DNA of 64,000 nt from Magnetococcus sp. PR-3. GTDB taxonomy: Bacteria; Pseudomonadota; Magnetococcia; Magnetococcales; Magnetococcaceae. The notes under the pieces were generated by a model. The model did no database searches, had not been told where the DNA came from, and saw only the letters and a program-made list of their open reading frames with translations. Shown in pieces: positions 26,335-36,745 of the stretch. The stretch is taken from NCBI RefSeq assembly GCF_036689865.1, contig NZ_JBAHUQ010000013.1, forward strand, positions 64,347 to 128,346. Reading direction: 5' to 3'. Each line of letters begins with the position of its first letter. Positions within the stretch are counted from its first letter, which is position 1. The position numbers and the translations under genes are program-made.

Positions 26335-28914
26335 ATGGACCAAAAGTACAATCCCCAGGCGATAGAATCCAAATGGCAAAAGATCTGGGAAGAAGAGAAG
26401 ACCTTCGCCACCCCGGAAACTCTCGGGGATAAAGAGACCTTCTACCTATTGGTGATGTTCCCTTACCCATCGGGTCGTATCCATATGGGTCATGTGCGTA
26501 ACTATGCCATTGGGGATCTGATCGCCCGTTACCAACGCATGCTGGGTAAGGATGTTTTACACCCTATGGGTTGGGATGCCTTTGGTATGCCGGCTGAAAA
26601 TGCCGCCGCTCAGCGTAATGTTCATCCGGGTGATTGGACCTATGAGAACATTGCCGCCATGCGCAGCGAGCTGAAAAGCATGGGGCTCTCCTACGACTGG
26701 GATCGGGAATTTGCCACCTGTGATGGGGATTATGCCCATGCTGAGCAATCTCTGTTTTTGCGCTTGCATGATAAAGGCTTGGTTTACCGTAAAAACTCTT
26801 TTGTAAACTGGGACCCGGTAGACCACACCGTATTGGCCAATGAGCAGGTTATTGATGGCTGCGGGTGGCGTAGTGGTGCCCCGGTGGAGCGACGTGAACT
26901 GAACCAATGGTTCTTCCGCATTACCGATTATGCCGATGAGCTGCTGGACAATTTGGATAAAATGGATGGCTGGCCCGAGACCGTACGGACCATGCAGGCC
27001 AACTGGATTGGTAAAAGCCACGGGGTGGAGTTTGCTTTTGAGCTGGAAGGGTATGAAGGCACATTGCCTGTCTATACCACCCGCCCAGATACCTTAATGG
27101 GGGTAACCTTCTGTTCGGTTGCGTCGGAACATCCCATTGCGGCCGCGGTGGCACAGAACAACCCAGAAGCAGCCGCCTTTATTAAAGAGTGTCAGGGCGC
27201 CGGGACTTCTGAAGAAGCGTTGGAAAAGCTGGAGAAGAAAGGCTTTGATACCGGCATTAAGGCCATCCACCCCATCACAGGGGCGCGGGTGCCCATCTAT
27301 ATCGCCAATTTTGTGTTGATGAGTTATGGCACCGGTGCCGTTATGGCGGTTCCTGCTCATGACCAGCGGGATTTTGAGTTTGCCAAAAAGCATGAGATTG
27401 ATATTCAGGTCGTGATCCAGCCTGAAGGTGAAACGCTGCAGGCCGATGCCCTAACCGAGGCCTATACCGGGCCCGGTGAATTGGTGAACTCGGGTGAGTT
27501 CAGTGGTTTGGATAATGAGGCAGCCAAGCAGACCATTGCTGAATATTTTGAAGCCAAAGGTATGGGCAAAGGTACTGTGAACTATCGCCTGCGGGATTGG
27601 GGCATCAGTCGTCAGCGCTACTGGGGTAACCCTATCCCCATGGTGCACTGTAACAGCTGTGGGGTGGTACCTATTCCTGAAGATCAACTTCCGGTGGCCT
27701 TGCCCAAAGAGGTGGATTTCAGCGCGCCTGGTAACCCCCTGGAACGGCACCCTACCTGGAAGCATTGCGACTGCCCCAAGTGTGGTCAGCCCGCCCGCCG
27801 TGAGACCGATACCATGGACACCTTTATGGAGTCCTCCTGGTACTTCCTGCGCTACTGCTGTCCAGATCTGGGGGGGGTGCCGCTGGATAAAGCCCGCACC
27901 AACCGCTGGATGCCCGTGGATCAATATGTAGGGGGTATTGAACATGCGGTCCTGCATCTGCTTTATGCACGTTTTTTCCATAAAGCGCTTCGGGATGTGG
28001 GCGAGGTGGATTGTGATGAGCCATTTGCCCGCCTATTGACCCAGGGTATGGTACGTAAAGATACCCACAAGTGTGCTGAGCATGGGTGGCGTTATCCCAA
28101 AGAGGTGGTGGAAAAAGAGGGTGGGCTACACTGTATAGCGTGTGATGCTGCCATTGAGGTTGGACGGAATGAAAAAATGTCTAAGTCCAAACACAATGTG
28201 GTGGATCCCAATGATCTGATTGCAGGGTATGGGGCGGATACCGCCCGTCTGTTTATGTTGTTTGCAGCGCCTGCAGATCGTGATCTGGAGTGGAATGATA
28301 GTGGTGTGGATGGCGCTTGGCGCTTTTTAGGCCGGGCTTGGCGTTTGGCTCTTTCCGCCATGGATCGCTGTGGAGATACCAAAGCCTGTACCACGACACC
28401 TGATGATAAAAAGCTTAAAGCATTCCGTACCCAGTTGCACAACACCATTGTTAAGGTCACCGATGACTTTAACCGACAGAGCTTCAATACCGCGATTGCC
28501 GCGGTGATGGAGATGAGCAATGGCGCCATGGCAACCTTTAAAGGGGAGGGCCCCTTGGAAGGGGAGGCCGCGGCTCTGTTGCGGGAAACCGCAGAGGTCA
28601 TGGTTAAGTTACTCCACCCCTACGTTCCCCACATGACTGAAGAGTTGTGGCAACGCATGGGTGGGCAAGGTGCACTCTGCCAGGCCCCATGGCCATTGGC
28701 CGATGAAGCCGCCTTGGTAAAAGAGAGCATCCTGATCATTGTGCAGGTTAATGGAAAACTGCGGGCCAAGCTGGATGTTCCTGTCGATATGGATAAAGAG
28801 GGTATTGAAAAGCTGGCTCTAGCTGATGAACATGTTAAAGTGTATACGGAGGGCAAGACCATTCGTAAGGTGGTTGTGGTGCCCGGTCGACTGGTCAACA
28901 TTGTGGCGAACTAA
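26335..28914 (+). CDS. leuS: Leucyl-tRNA synthetase
   Basis: This 859-residue class I enzyme charges tRNA-Leu. The catalytic start is MFPYPSGRIHMGH, with HMGH at 50-53. The editing domain carries TTRPDTLMGVTF and the conserved Asp region AVPAHDQRDFEFA. The KMSKS loop is KMSKS at 614-618. The length equals the bacterial norm of about 860. ATG 26335 (MDQKYNPQAIESKW) is chosen because it matches the family N-terminus. An in-frame start 51 bases upstream would add an unconserved leader. The lptE start lies two bases after the stop. Confidence 0.97.
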   Translation: MDQKYNPQAIESKWQKIWEEEKTFATPETLGDKETFYLLVMFPYPSGRIHMGHVRNYAIGDLIARYQRMLGKDVLHPMGWDAFGMPAENAAAQRNVHPGDWTYENIAAMRSELKSMGLSYDWDREFATCDGDYAHAEQSLFLRLHDKGLVYRKNSFVNWDPVDHTVLANEQVIDGCGWRSGAPVERRELNQWFFRITDYADELLDNLDKMDGWPETVRTMQANWIGKSHGVEFAFELEGYEGTLPVYTTRPDTLMGVTFCSVASEHPIAAAVAQNNPEAAAFIKECQGAGTSEEALEKLEKKGFDTGIKAIHPITGARVPIYIANFVLMSYGTGAVMAVPAHDQRDFEFAKKHEIDIQVVIQPEGETLQADALTEAYTGPGELVNSGEFSGLDNEAAKQTIAEYFEAKGMGKGTVNYRLRDWGISRQRYWGNPIPMVHCNSCGVVPIPEDQLPVALPKEVDFSAPGNPLERHPTWKHCDCPKCGQPARRETDTMDTFMESSWYFLRYCCPDLGGVPLDKARTNRWMPVDQYVGGIEHAVLHLLYARFFHKALRDVGEVDCDEPFARLLTQGMVRKDTHKCAEHGWRYPKEVVEKEGGLHCIACDAAIEVGRNEKMSKSKHNVVDPNDLIAGYGADTARLFMLFAAPADRDLEWNDSGVDGAWRFLGRAWRLALSAMDRCGDTKACTTTPDDKKLKAFRTQLHNTIVKVTDDFNRQSFNTAIAAVMEMSNGAMATFKGEGPLEGEAAALLRETAEVMVKLLHPYVPHMTEELWQRMGGQGALCQAPWPLADEAALVKESILIIVQVNGKLRAKLDVPVDMDKEGIEKLALADEHVKVYTEGKTIRKVVVVPGRLVNIVAN

Positions 28915-28916
28915 GC

Positions 28917-29432
28917 ATGAACTCTACTTTACGTACTCTTCTGGTCCTCTCCACCCTGCTGTTGGGCGCCTGTATGGGCTACCGTTTTCCAGGGGCTACG
29001 GCTCCGGCTGGTGAGGGGTTGCCCCCTGTCCTGGTGCAAGTTAAGGGGCAAGGCACAAAATCTCATCCACGCTTGGCGCGTTTGTTACAGGAGCGTCTCC
29101 AGCTACGTCTGGGTGGTGCCCCTAATCGCCATGCCGAAGATCTTGCGGTTTTGGTGGTTGAAATGAGCCCTACTGAGCGGGTGTTACGACTGCAAGAGCA
29201 GTCGGGCCGGTCCGATCACTACCGGATTTCAGTCAGTGCCCAGCCGATGTGGAAAATTGATGGTAAGCGGGCTGAGCCAAAGCTACCTCGGGTTGAGGCG
29301 CGGGCCAACTACTACGAAATGCAAGCGGCCACGACCAACCAAGCGGCTTCTGATCTGGCCCGTGAGGAGGCTGTCAAACAGTTGGTGGACTCTTTAGCCA
29401 ACGTTTTGTATGAGACGCCCCGGTTACCTTAA
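28917..29432 (+). CDS. lptE: LPS-assembly lipoprotein LptE
   Basis: This 171-residue lipoprotein has its lipobox at LLGAC (Cys about 19) followed by MGYRFPG, the usual GYxLRG-like start of mature LptE. LptE plugs the LptD barrel that inserts lipopolysaccharide into the outer leaflet. Placement right after leuS is the same as in many proteobacteria (leuS-lptE). Sequence similarity is otherwise low in this family, so context carries much of the weight. holA, which often follows, is absent here. A terminator comes next. Confidence 0.82.
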   Translation: MNSTLRTLLVLSTLLLGACMGYRFPGATAPAGEGLPPVLVQVKGQGTKSHPRLARLLQERLQLRLGGAPNRHAEDLAVLVVEMSPTERVLRLQEQSGRSDHYRISVSAQPMWKIDGKRAEPKLPRVEARANYYEMQAATTNQAASDLAREEAVKQLVDSLANVLYETPRLP

Positions 29433-29456
29433 CAGCCGTGAAAACAGCATCTATTT

Positions 29457-29491
29457 TAAAGGCCTCTATGATTTTATAGAGGCCTTTTTTA
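29457..29491 (+). terminator. Bidirectional terminator after lptE
   Basis: AAAGGCCTCTAT pairs with ATAGAGGCCTTTTTT around GATTTT. It ends leuS-lptE and overlaps the 3' end of the convergent minus-strand gene. Confidence 0.9.
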
Positions 29492-30079
29492 GTGGCGCTG
29501 ATAGGCCTGTAGCGCACTTTGGGTCGCCTGTTTGTGCGCAGAGATGTAGTAGGGTTCACCTTGGGCAAAAGCCTGTTGTTGGGCAGGGTCCTGTAAGGCC
29601 TGAACCGTATCTTGATACTCTTGCAGGAACCAGGAGGGGACATCCTGCGTATTCATAACCAACTGATGGCGATTGAGGGAGAGGCTATAATCCCTGGGGT
29701 TGCCTTGTTCGGTCATGGCTTGAAAACCCTCATTAAACGTGTTCGCGGCTTCCAGCAAAGTTTGCTCGGTTACCTCCAGCCCCTGTTTGGCCCAATCGGC
29801 CCGTTGAGCTTCCCCCCCCAGCGCCAGCAAGCCTAGCCCCAACTGCCCATCTTTACCGCCCAACAGTTGAGGGGTGGTGCTGATTGATGCTTGATGAATA
29901 CGGGCCAGGGCCTGTTGGAACGGTTCAGTACCCGTTGATGCGGGGGCTTGGGGTGTGGACTGGCTGCTGGATGTGGCTCGGGCCTGTTCTGCATAGGTGG
30001 ATGAGCTGCCCGTGGGGACATTTTTACCTATGGTCTGCTGTGTGGCGGCATAATAGGCCGTCTGAGATTGGATTTGCAT
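29489..30079 (-). CDS. Unknown glutamine-rich protein
   Basis: This 196-residue protein has no signal or membrane segment. Residues 1-55 are rich in Gln, Ser, Thr and Ala and look disordered. The remainder is Gln/Leu-rich and probably helical, with YSLSLNRHQLVMNTQDVPSWFLQEYQ as its most ordered part (the key stretch is residues about 130-155). The start ATG 30079 has AAGAGG upstream. It is monocistronic and convergent with lptE. I do not recognise a family. Confidence 0.6.
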   Translation of the reverse strand: MQIQSQTAYYAATQQTIGKNVPTGSSSTYAEQARATSSSQSTPQAPASTGTEPFQQALARIHQASISTTPQLLGGKDGQLGLGLLALGGEAQRADWAKQGLEVTEQTLLEAANTFNEGFQAMTEQGNPRDYSLSLNRHQLVMNTQDVPSWFLQEYQDTVQALQDPAQQQAFAQGEPYYISAHKQATQSALQAYQRH

Positions 30080-30428
30080 GTCTAACCTCTTGAAAAATTA
30101 AGGTTGCTCTTATGCTGTATGGATAAAAAAGCAAGGGCTGAACCATAATTTTAAAAAGATGCAATTGGTTGGATTTGGTCATCATGGTTTAACAACGTGG
30201 GCATGGTGGTCTTGGGGGCCTGGCGGCACCATGCCATTGTATGGGGGGCTTTTAGGTGAATATTGCCGCTTGTACGGCTCAGCACCTCAGGATCTTTAAT
30301 GTGGGGCAGGGGGGCACCGGTTAAGGATAATAACTGGTCAGGGTAGCTGTCAGGGTGTGATCCTTCACGACAGGTCATGTATCCCCATCATGAAGGATCA
30401 CTGCGCTTTGTGTGATCGTGTGCGGTCT
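30080..30428. other. Intergenic region with an 11-bp inverted repeat
   Basis: GTGATCCTTCA (30357-30367) and TGAAGGATCAC (30391-30401) form a perfect inverted repeat around a 23-base loop, just beyond the stop of the chemoreceptor gene at 30429. It may be a terminator without a T-run or a protein site. A 75-codon frame in the region is not convincing. Confidence 0.45.
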
Positions 30429-33308
30429 TTACGTGTAATGCATGGTCTCCACATAGAGTACGTCAAGGTGAGCAAACATTTTTTCACGTAAGTGGTTGAA
30501 CTGCTCAAAGGCAGCCTGAGCTTCAGTGGACTGTTTCTTTTCCGCCAACTCCACCAGATCTTTAATGGTCTCATGCAGTTGGCGGTGGGTGGCGACAAGT
30601 TCAGAAAACACCGGGTGTGTTTGTAAGGTCTGGCCTTCATTCATACACCACTGCCCAAACGCACAGGCTTCGGCAGAAGAGATCTCATCTGCACTCAAGG
30701 TTAACTGACCGCGTACCACCAACATCATTTTCTCAACCCAGGCCAGATGCATCTGCTTAACATCTCGGATTTTAAAGGATGATTGACCGATGTTGAAATC
30801 CTGTTCCGCTTGACGCAGGTTGGCACTGGTCTCTTTGGTGATGTCGACCAACATGCCGCTGCTGGTGACAATGCCATCCAGTTGTGTGGATGAGTCCATT
30901 AAGGTTTGCATGGTTTGATGCACCATAGAGGAGGATTGCACCACCAGGGCGCCGGTCTCTTTGGTTTTAAGCAGTTGTTCCCGTACAGATGCACTTTCAT
31001 GGGCCACCATTTGAGCACCCGCAGAAACCTGAGAAGCTGATTGGGCAATCTCTTGGGTTCCTGTCGCCGCTTCTGTGGCTGCACGTGCAACCTCTTGTGC
31101 CGCGAGGGAGAGTTCACTGGCATTACGTGTGACCTCTTCGTTGGCATCCGATACTTGAGTAATGGCCGTTGAGATATCGGTGACACCAGCGGATTGATCA
31201 TCCATGGCTTGTAAAATATTCTGGTTAATCTCGCGGAGTTTTTGAATGGAATCGCCGACCTCTTGGGTTGCCAGGGCGGCTTCTTCCGAGCGGGTGGTGA
31301 TATCGCTGATCTTTTCATCAATCAACTTGGTGGCATTGCTGGTTTGGCTGGCCAGCTCTTTAACTTCATTGGCAACCACCGCAAAACCAGCGCCAGCTTC
31401 CCCCGCACCTGCGGCTTCAATAGAGGCATTAAGGGCCAACATATTGGTTTGATCGGCAATGTTTTTGATCATATTCACCACATTACCGATCTCTGAGGTC
31501 GAAGCTGCCAGTTCGTTCATGACCGTAATGGTGGTTTGTGCATTGGTGTTGGCCTCATTGGAGGTATCATCTGCCTGACCCACTTGGGTCTGTACATCGG
31601 TGGAGAGTCGGGTCATCTCATCCACCGCAGCAACCACCATATTCATCGAGTTGTTAACGTTGCTAAGGTTGCTATTGACCTGCTCAATATTGCTGGTCAT
31701 CTCTTCTGCAGCTGAAGCCATGGTACCGACATTCTGGCTGGCTTGTTCAGAGGCCGCTGCAATAGCGTTCACATTATTGGCCAGCTCAGAAGCCACCGAA
31801 TCCAAGTTACCCACACTCTCTTCTTGAGTTTCCAGCATGCGGTTCAGGTTGGCGATTTCCCGATCAATTTTGTCGTTCTCCGTCACCACATCTTTGGACT
31901 TATCATAGTTTTCCTGAGAACTTTTAAGCATGGTTTTATTGAGAACAGACTGTTCATCCACAATGGCATTTAGGGTGCGGGCTTGCAGGGCGATACTGCG
32001 AATATTGGTCTCCAGGTTACCCCGCATACCATTAAGGTGTTTGGTTAACCGACCCAGTTCATCTTTCTGTTTAACCTGAATGTGGGCATCCAGGTTGCCT
32101 TTAGAGAGGGTGCGGGAGAAGTTGATGATTTTATCGACGGTCTGCAGAATATTACGGCTAATCAACCAGCCGATCAGAGTTCCGATCATAAGCGCAAACA
32201 GAGTAACGGCCCACAGTGTGGTATGGGTATTATCCACCGTAGCGGCGCTTTGTTGTTTGCGCGCCGCCATAAGGTTCCGTTCTTCTTTGGAGAAGTCAGC
32301 CATGAGTTGACGAAAGGCATCAAAGTACTGCTTTCCGCGCGCTTCGCCGACCAAATCTGCCATGTCATCCATGGTTTTGGCATGACCAATTTTACGACGT
32401 AACGCTATGGTGGGCTCGGTGACCTGTTTAATCCATGTACGGATGGTTGCTTGTGCTTGATTAAGCAGTTTAACTTGATCATCATTATCGCTAACAGTCA
32501 GCTTTAACTCCGTGACCATACTAAAGAAGGTTTTTTTACCATCGAGATAAGGGGTCAAAAAAGCTTCATCTCCAGCCAGTAAAAAGCCACGCATGCCGGT
32601 TTCCATATCCACCGCAGCGGCAAGTATTCTCACCGCCTGGGTAATGACTTGGTTGGTATGGTTAACCCACTGCTCATTGTTTTGCATAATCTCCAGTAAG
32701 CCTTCATCGGTCTCACCGTTGACCGCCATTGCAATCAGTTCATCAAAGATCTCATTAAACTCTTTACGGCGGATGGTCAGCTGCTCGGTCTCATTGGCAA
32801 TAAACTGGTTGATTTGTGCTCGGAATTTATCAAAAAAAATGCGACCTTGCGCTTTGCCCACCAGCTTCGCCATATCGTTCATGGTTTTGGCATCACCAAT
32901 CGTACGGCGTAGGGTGATGGTGGGCTCTGTTACATCTGCTTGCCAAGCTTTGAGCGTCGTAATGACTTTCTCCAGTCGCTTGACCTGTTGGGGATTATCA
33001 CTGACGGTTTGTTGTAACGCTTTTAGGCTGGTATAGGTTTTAGTTTCCCCCTGGTTATAGGGGGTCAGAAAATCCTCTTTTCCCGCCAATAAATAGCCCC
33101 GCATTCCTGTTTCCATATCCACAGCTGAACTCACGATGCTGGCCGATTGGGCTAAGACATTATGGGTGTGTTCAACCCGTTCATGGGTGTGTTCAATGGT
33201 TGAAATGCTATTGATAACGATCAGGCTAATGATCACCAGTAGTGACAGCGGAATGCCGATTCCAATAAGGATTTTTATGCGTAAGGGAAGTGAAGCGAGT
33301 GCCTGCAT
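30429..33308 (-). CDS. Chemoreceptor with two CHASE3 domains and a zinc-binding CZB domain
   Basis: This 959-residue methyl-accepting chemotaxis protein has a transmembrane helix at about 12-34, then two tandem CHASE3-type sensor domains with nearly identical signatures ([17 protein letters not shown] near 62 and [17 protein letters not shown] near 230). A second helix lies near 372-392, followed by HAMP (about 393-446), the MCP signalling hairpin with [21 protein letters not shown] at its tip (first 20 residues quoted loosely), and a C-terminal CZB domain. The CZB keeps its zinc ligands: HLAW, CAFGQW and HRQLH. It should signal to a CheA/CheW array. CZB domains are known to sense zinc or hypochlorous acid. 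GGAG precedes the ATG. Confidence 0.93.
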   Translation of the reverse strand: MQALASLPLRIKILIGIGIPLSLLVIISLIVINSISTIEHTHERVEHTHNVLAQSASIVSSAVDMETGMRGYLLAGKEDFLTPYNQGETKTYTSLKALQQTVSDNPQQVKRLEKVITTLKAWQADVTEPTITLRRTIGDAKTMNDMAKLVGKAQGRIFFDKFRAQINQFIANETEQLTIRRKEFNEIFDELIAMAVNGETDEGLLEIMQNNEQWVNHTNQVITQAVRILAAAVDMETGMRGFLLAGDEAFLTPYLDGKKTFFSMVTELKLTVSDNDDQVKLLNQAQATIRTWIKQVTEPTIALRRKIGHAKTMDDMADLVGEARGKQYFDAFRQLMADFSKEERNLMAARKQQSAATVDNTHTTLWAVTLFALMIGTLIGWLISRNILQTVDKIINFSRTLSKGNLDAHIQVKQKDELGRLTKHLNGMRGNLETNIRSIALQARTLNAIVDEQSVLNKTMLKSSQENYDKSKDVVTENDKIDREIANLNRMLETQEESVGNLDSVASELANNVNAIAAASEQASQNVGTMASAAEEMTSNIEQVNSNLSNVNNSMNMVVAAVDEMTRLSTDVQTQVGQADDTSNEANTNAQTTITVMNELAASTSEIGNVVNMIKNIADQTNMLALNASIEAAGAGEAGAGFAVVANEVKELASQTSNATKLIDEKISDITTRSEEAALATQEVGDSIQKLREINQNILQAMDDQSAGVTDISTAITQVSDANEEVTRNASELSLAAQEVARAATEAATGTQEIAQSASQVSAGAQMVAHESASVREQLLKTKETGALVVQSSSMVHQTMQTLMDSSTQLDGIVTSSGMLVDITKETSANLRQAEQDFNIGQSSFKIRDVKQMHLAWVEKMMLVVRGQLTLSADEISSAEACAFGQWCMNEGQTLQTHPVFSELVATHRQLHETIKDLVELAEKKQSTEAQAAFEQFNHLREKMFAHLDVLYVETMHYT

Positions 33309-33601
33309 GTCCTAATCTCCGGCATTAATTGAGGGGAAAGGAGTAACTAACACCTAGGTATTAATTTACGTTATCAAATGCTGAAGGGGGTTTCCTTAAC
33401 AAAAAGACATGAATGTAAAATTTGTAACGCCTTGACTGAGATTCTGCTACATAAAGAATACTACAAAAAATAAAAGCTCTATAATGTGAGATGTGTTGTG
33501 TAAGAGCTGGTTTTTGCAAAAATGTTCGCTTAGTGATTGTTTAGGATTATCAGCCTAAAGCATAAGAGCGAGGCTTAATACAGTCGTTAATTTGGCTGCT
33601 T

Positions 33602-34129
33602 TTATACTTGGGGATATGTTCGTCCGGGGGCCAGACGATTCACGAGTAAGGCAACGATAAGTAGGCAGATAGCCCCACTTAGAGCTGGGATAAGGGCATA
33701 CCAAAAGCCCAGTTGGTGAATGCTTTCAGACCCGATAACAGCAATAAGGGCAGTGGCACCACCAGGGGGGTGTAGGGTGCGGGTAATTTGCATGGCAACA
33801 ATGGCTAAGGAGACCGCTAAGGCAGCGGCCAACCAGACGATCCCACCAAAAAGTTGAAATACTGCAACACCCACCAGGGCGGAGACCAAATGACCACCCA
33901 ACAGATTACGGGGTTGTGCTAACGGTGAGCCAATGGCGCCATAGATCAAAACGGCAGAAGCCCCAAAAGAGCCGATGACAAAAATAAGATCTTGTTGGGT
34001 AAACAGATCATAGTGGAGCCAGGCGACCAAGCCGATCCCAAGGAAGCTACCCAGCCAAGACCAAAAAAGGTCACGGATATTGGCGGCAGGAATGGCAGGC
34101 GCAATAAGTTGGCGGAGCAGCGTGCTCAT
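33602..34129 (-). CDS. HPP-family integral membrane protein
   Basis: This protein has 175 residues from ATG 34129 (MSTLLRQ), with AGGTG shortly upstream. A longer start at 34180 is open but adds a Cys/Pro-rich leader. At least five hydrophobic helices are visible, and the signature THPPGGATAL gives the family its name. HPP proteins are small inner-membrane proteins; a chloroplast/cyanobacterial member has been linked to nitrite transport. Here the substrate is unknown and no nitrogen genes adjoin. Confidence 0.82.
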   Translation of the reverse strand: MSTLLRQLIAPAIPAANIRDLFWSWLGSFLGIGLVAWLHYDLFTQQDLIFVIGSFGASAVLIYGAIGSPLAQPRNLLGGHLVSALVGVAVFQLFGGIVWLAAALAVSLAIVAMQITRTLHPPGGATALIAVIGSESIHQLGFWYALIPALSGAICLLIVALLVNRLAPGRTYPQV

Positions 34130-34180
34130 GAGGTCACCTGTTGGGTCGGGACAGCACTGTTTTTGATTCCGGTAAGCCAT

Positions 34181-34762
34181 AGCCGAGATTTTCAGCTTTG
34201 TGATGAGCTGCTGATTAATGTGGCGGAATGGCGGAAAAACAGGCGGAAGATGATTAAAACCTATGCATCTACCATAATAAGGAATTCCTAAAATGGCCAG
34301 TTGAAAATGGTTTGCGATTAGAGGGAGTAGGTGCTGAGAGGTCTGTTAAGAAGGGGAGGATAAGCTGCCTTGCGCTTGACGCTTGATGATCGAGCGAAAA
34401 TTCAGGGTGTTAATGATTAGATCTGTAAGTGTTCTCAACTTTTTCAACGGTTGGCTGTGTCAGATGCCGACACATGGCTTTTTCACGCTTTATTTGACTT
34501 GGGTTTGGTTGAGCCAAGAGGTGGCGGCAGGGTCTGGTGAAAAAACCTAAAACAAGAGCTTTGAACCCTAAAGCGCAAGCGGGCATAGGGTTTTGAGTCT
34601 GTAGCCTACAGAACCAAGATCAACGCTGACATAGGATCATCGGTTGAGGTCGGGAAGAGGGCCTTGAAGGGGGTAAGAATAGGGTGAAGCTCAAGATCAA
34701 AAGAAAGATATTATGCCTATAGGTTTTATACGGATAGCCCAGCATATTCAACATATAGGTAT
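34181..34762. other. Intergenic region, no gene seen
   Basis: About 580 bases without a supported frame. Two weak hairpins followed by T-runs are present (TGTGTC/GACACA at 34456-34474; AACCCT/AGGGTT at 34564-34592). Nothing else could be supported. Confidence 0.4.
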
Positions 34763-34796
34763 AAAAAAGCCCCGGTCAGAACCGGGGCTTTTTTTA
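34763..34796 (-). terminator. Terminator of gap
   Basis: AAAAGCCCCGGT pairs with ACCGGGGCTTTT around CAGA, with long T-runs on both strands. It lies about 30 bases past the gap stop. Confidence 0.92.
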
Positions 34797-34822
34797 ATCA
34801 AGCTCTTTGTTGCTAGCTCTAC

Positions 34823-35821
34823 TTAGGACTTGGCTTCCATGTGTAGAATAAGATCCAACACACGGTTGGAGTAACCCCACTCATTGTCATACCAAGTCAT
34901 GACTTTAACCTGCTTGCCGTTCACACGGGTGCAGTCACCATCCACGATCGAGGAACGAGGGTCCCCCTGCATATCAATAGAGACCAACGGGGTATCAAAG
35001 TAACCCAGGAAGCGTGTTGTCGCTGCCTTTAAGGCTGCATTAACCTCTTCAGCAGTGGTCTCAGTACGGACCTCCATCACGGCATCAACCAGAGAGACGT
35101 TAGGGGTCGGTACACGCACCGCTAAGCCGTCAAATTTGCCCTTCATGTTTGGCATAACCAGGCCAATGGCTGCTGCGGCACCGGTTTTGGTTGGGATCAT
35201 GGAGAGTGCCGCTGCACGGGCCCGGCGTAGGTCACTGTGGGGCATGTCCAGCAGGGCTTGGTCATTGGTGTAGGCGTGAATTGTGGTCATTAAACCACGC
35301 TCAATACCAAACTTGTCATCAATGATCTTCGCCATGGGGGCCAAGCAGTTAGTGGTGCAGGAGGCGTTGGAAACAATATCGTCAGAGGCTGGGTTGTAGT
35401 CACCCTCATTAACGCCCATCACAAAGGTAGGAATATCGCCACCCGCAGGGGCAGAGATAATGACCTTTTTCGCGCCACCTTTAATATGGGCGCCAGCCGT
35501 TTCACGCTTGCGGAACAGACCTGTAGACTCCACAACATAGTCAACGTTCAGCTCACCCCAAGGCAGGTTGCCTGGGTCACGCTCTTCAAAAACAGCAATC
35601 TCTTGGCCATCAACGACAACGCCTTTGTCATTGGCTTCAACGTCCGCATTGAGCACCCCCATGACAGAGTCATATTTCAGCAGGTGTGCCAAAGATGGCT
35701 TAGGGGTCAGATCATTCAGGGCAACAATTTCAATATCTTTGAATGCGGGGTCCTGGCGCTGGGCGCGAAAGATGCTTCTACCAATGCGGCCGAAACCGTT
35801 GATGCCGATACGGATGGTCAT
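34823..35821 (-). CDS. gap: Glyceraldehyde-3-phosphate dehydrogenase
   Basis: This 332-residue phosphorylating GAPDH has the NAD motif GINGFGRIGR, the catalytic SNASCTTNC (C154), the HAYTNDQ loop, the substrate loop PHSDLRRARAA, and WYDNEWGYS near the end. DMPH keeps the proline typical of NAD-dependent enzymes; this is a weak indicator of cofactor choice. It is monocistronic, with no pgk or other Calvin/glycolysis gene next to it. Confidence 0.97.
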   Translation of the reverse strand: MTIRIGINGFGRIGRSIFRAQRQDPAFKDIEIVALNDLTPKPSLAHLLKYDSVMGVLNADVEANDKGVVVDGQEIAVFEERDPGNLPWGELNVDYVVESTGLFRKRETAGAHIKGGAKKVIISAPAGGDIPTFVMGVNEGDYNPASDDIVSNASCTTNCLAPMAKIIDDKFGIERGLMTTIHAYTNDQALLDMPHSDLRRARAAALSMIPTKTGAAAAIGLVMPNMKGKFDGLAVRVPTPNVSLVDAVMEVRTETTAEEVNAALKAATTRFLGYFDTPLVSIDMQGDPRSSIVDGDCTRVNGKQVKVMTWYDNEWGYSNRVLDLILHMEAKS

Positions 35822-36202
35822 GTGCCTCTCCTGATTGCAAGTCTATTTTCATTTTAATGGGCAATGGCGCATTGCCCAGGATGGGTGCGGTTCGGTTTAT
35901 CTTCATCTCAAAATATAGCTAAATGAATATGTACACCGTTATGGCCTCTGGTGTCGATGGTTGCTGAAACACAAGCTACCGCCCGGTTTTAATGCCTTCT
36001 CTACTGCAACCGGTGCGCCATAACCGCAAGTTCACTTTGTTCTGCCCAAATAGCGTTGATCCTAAAGCCAAGAAGGCATAGGCTGTGACCCTTATCGGCC
36101 ACCCGTGGAAGCCTAGGTCAATTTGTTTGGCCTTTCAATCCCGTCGTGGTACCAGAATGGTAAAATTATGCTGAAGTTTTAGAGCACGGACGGTGACAAT
36201 CC
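35822..36202. other. Divergent intergenic region gap / RatA-like gene
   Basis: About 380 bases that should carry the gap promoter and the promoter of the next plus-strand gene. No gene or clear operator was seen. Confidence 0.4.
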
Positions 36203-36640
36203 ATGCCCAAGATCCAAATGAATGAAACAGTACCCTTTTCCCCCCAGCAGATGTACGACTTGGTGGTGGATGTTGATCGTTATCCAGAATTCCTAAACTG
36301 GTGTTCTCATGCCTGTATTACCAAGCAGGACGAGGGGCAGTTTGAAGCGGAGTTGACAGTTAGCTTTAAAGGGGTGCGTGAGAAGTTCCGCACGCTGGAT
36401 AAACTGGTGCCGGGGAAACGGGTCGAGATTTCGCTGGTCTCTGGTCCTTTTCGGCATCTGACCAGTTTGTGGGATTTTGAACCGGTGGGTCCTGGGGGCA
36501 AGCGCTGCCGGATTAACTTCTCCATTGATTTTAAATTCCGTAACCCTGTTCTAAATATGACCTTAGGGCCTGTCTTTAGCATTATTTCTAAACAGATGGT
36601 CAGTGATTATAGAAAACGGGCGGTGAAACTCTACCGCTAG
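36203..36640 (+). CDS. RatA/COQ10-type START-domain protein
   Basis: This 145-residue single-domain protein of the polyketide-cyclase/START superfamily has the family landmarks VPFSPQQMYDLVVDVDRYPEFLNWC near the N-terminus (key residues YDLVxDVxxYPxFLPWC-like), a GVREKFRT strand, LDFEP-like WDFEP, and a C-terminal helix. Homologues are mitochondrial Coq10, which binds ubiquinone, and E. coli RatA, first described as a toxin that inhibits ribosome subunit joining. No RnfH-type partner follows. The Coq10-like role in quinone handling is the more likely one, by inference. Confidence 0.85.
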   Translation: MPKIQMNETVPFSPQQMYDLVVDVDRYPEFLNWCSHACITKQDEGQFEAELTVSFKGVREKFRTLDKLVPGKRVEISLVSGPFRHLTSLWDFEPVGPGGKRCRINFSIDFKFRNPVLNMTLGPVFSIISKQMVSDYRKRAVKLYR

Positions 36641-36745
36641 GTGGGTCAGCAGTGGACTTTTGCTTCATGCAATGCTCCAATACCGCTTTTACTATCGCAT
36701 GCGTAACTTCACGCAGCTCAAGCTGTGTTCAAGGAGTCTATATAC

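Noticed and set aside
26335-26337. leuS start at the in-frame ATG 26284
   Set aside because: The 17 extra residues do not resemble LeuRS N-termini; ATG 26335 gives the conserved start and normal length.
26130-26432. 100-codon plus-strand frame before leuS
   Set aside because: It overlaps the leuS coding start by about 100 bases in another frame and has no ribosome site or known similarity.
30151-30378. 75-codon minus-strand frame between the glutamine-rich gene and the chemoreceptor
   Set aside because: No start signal and no recognisable sequence. It ends inside the inverted repeat region.
36203-36640. RatA toxin-antitoxin pair
   Set aside because: No RnfH-like partner adjoins. The family is better viewed as COQ10-like in this context.
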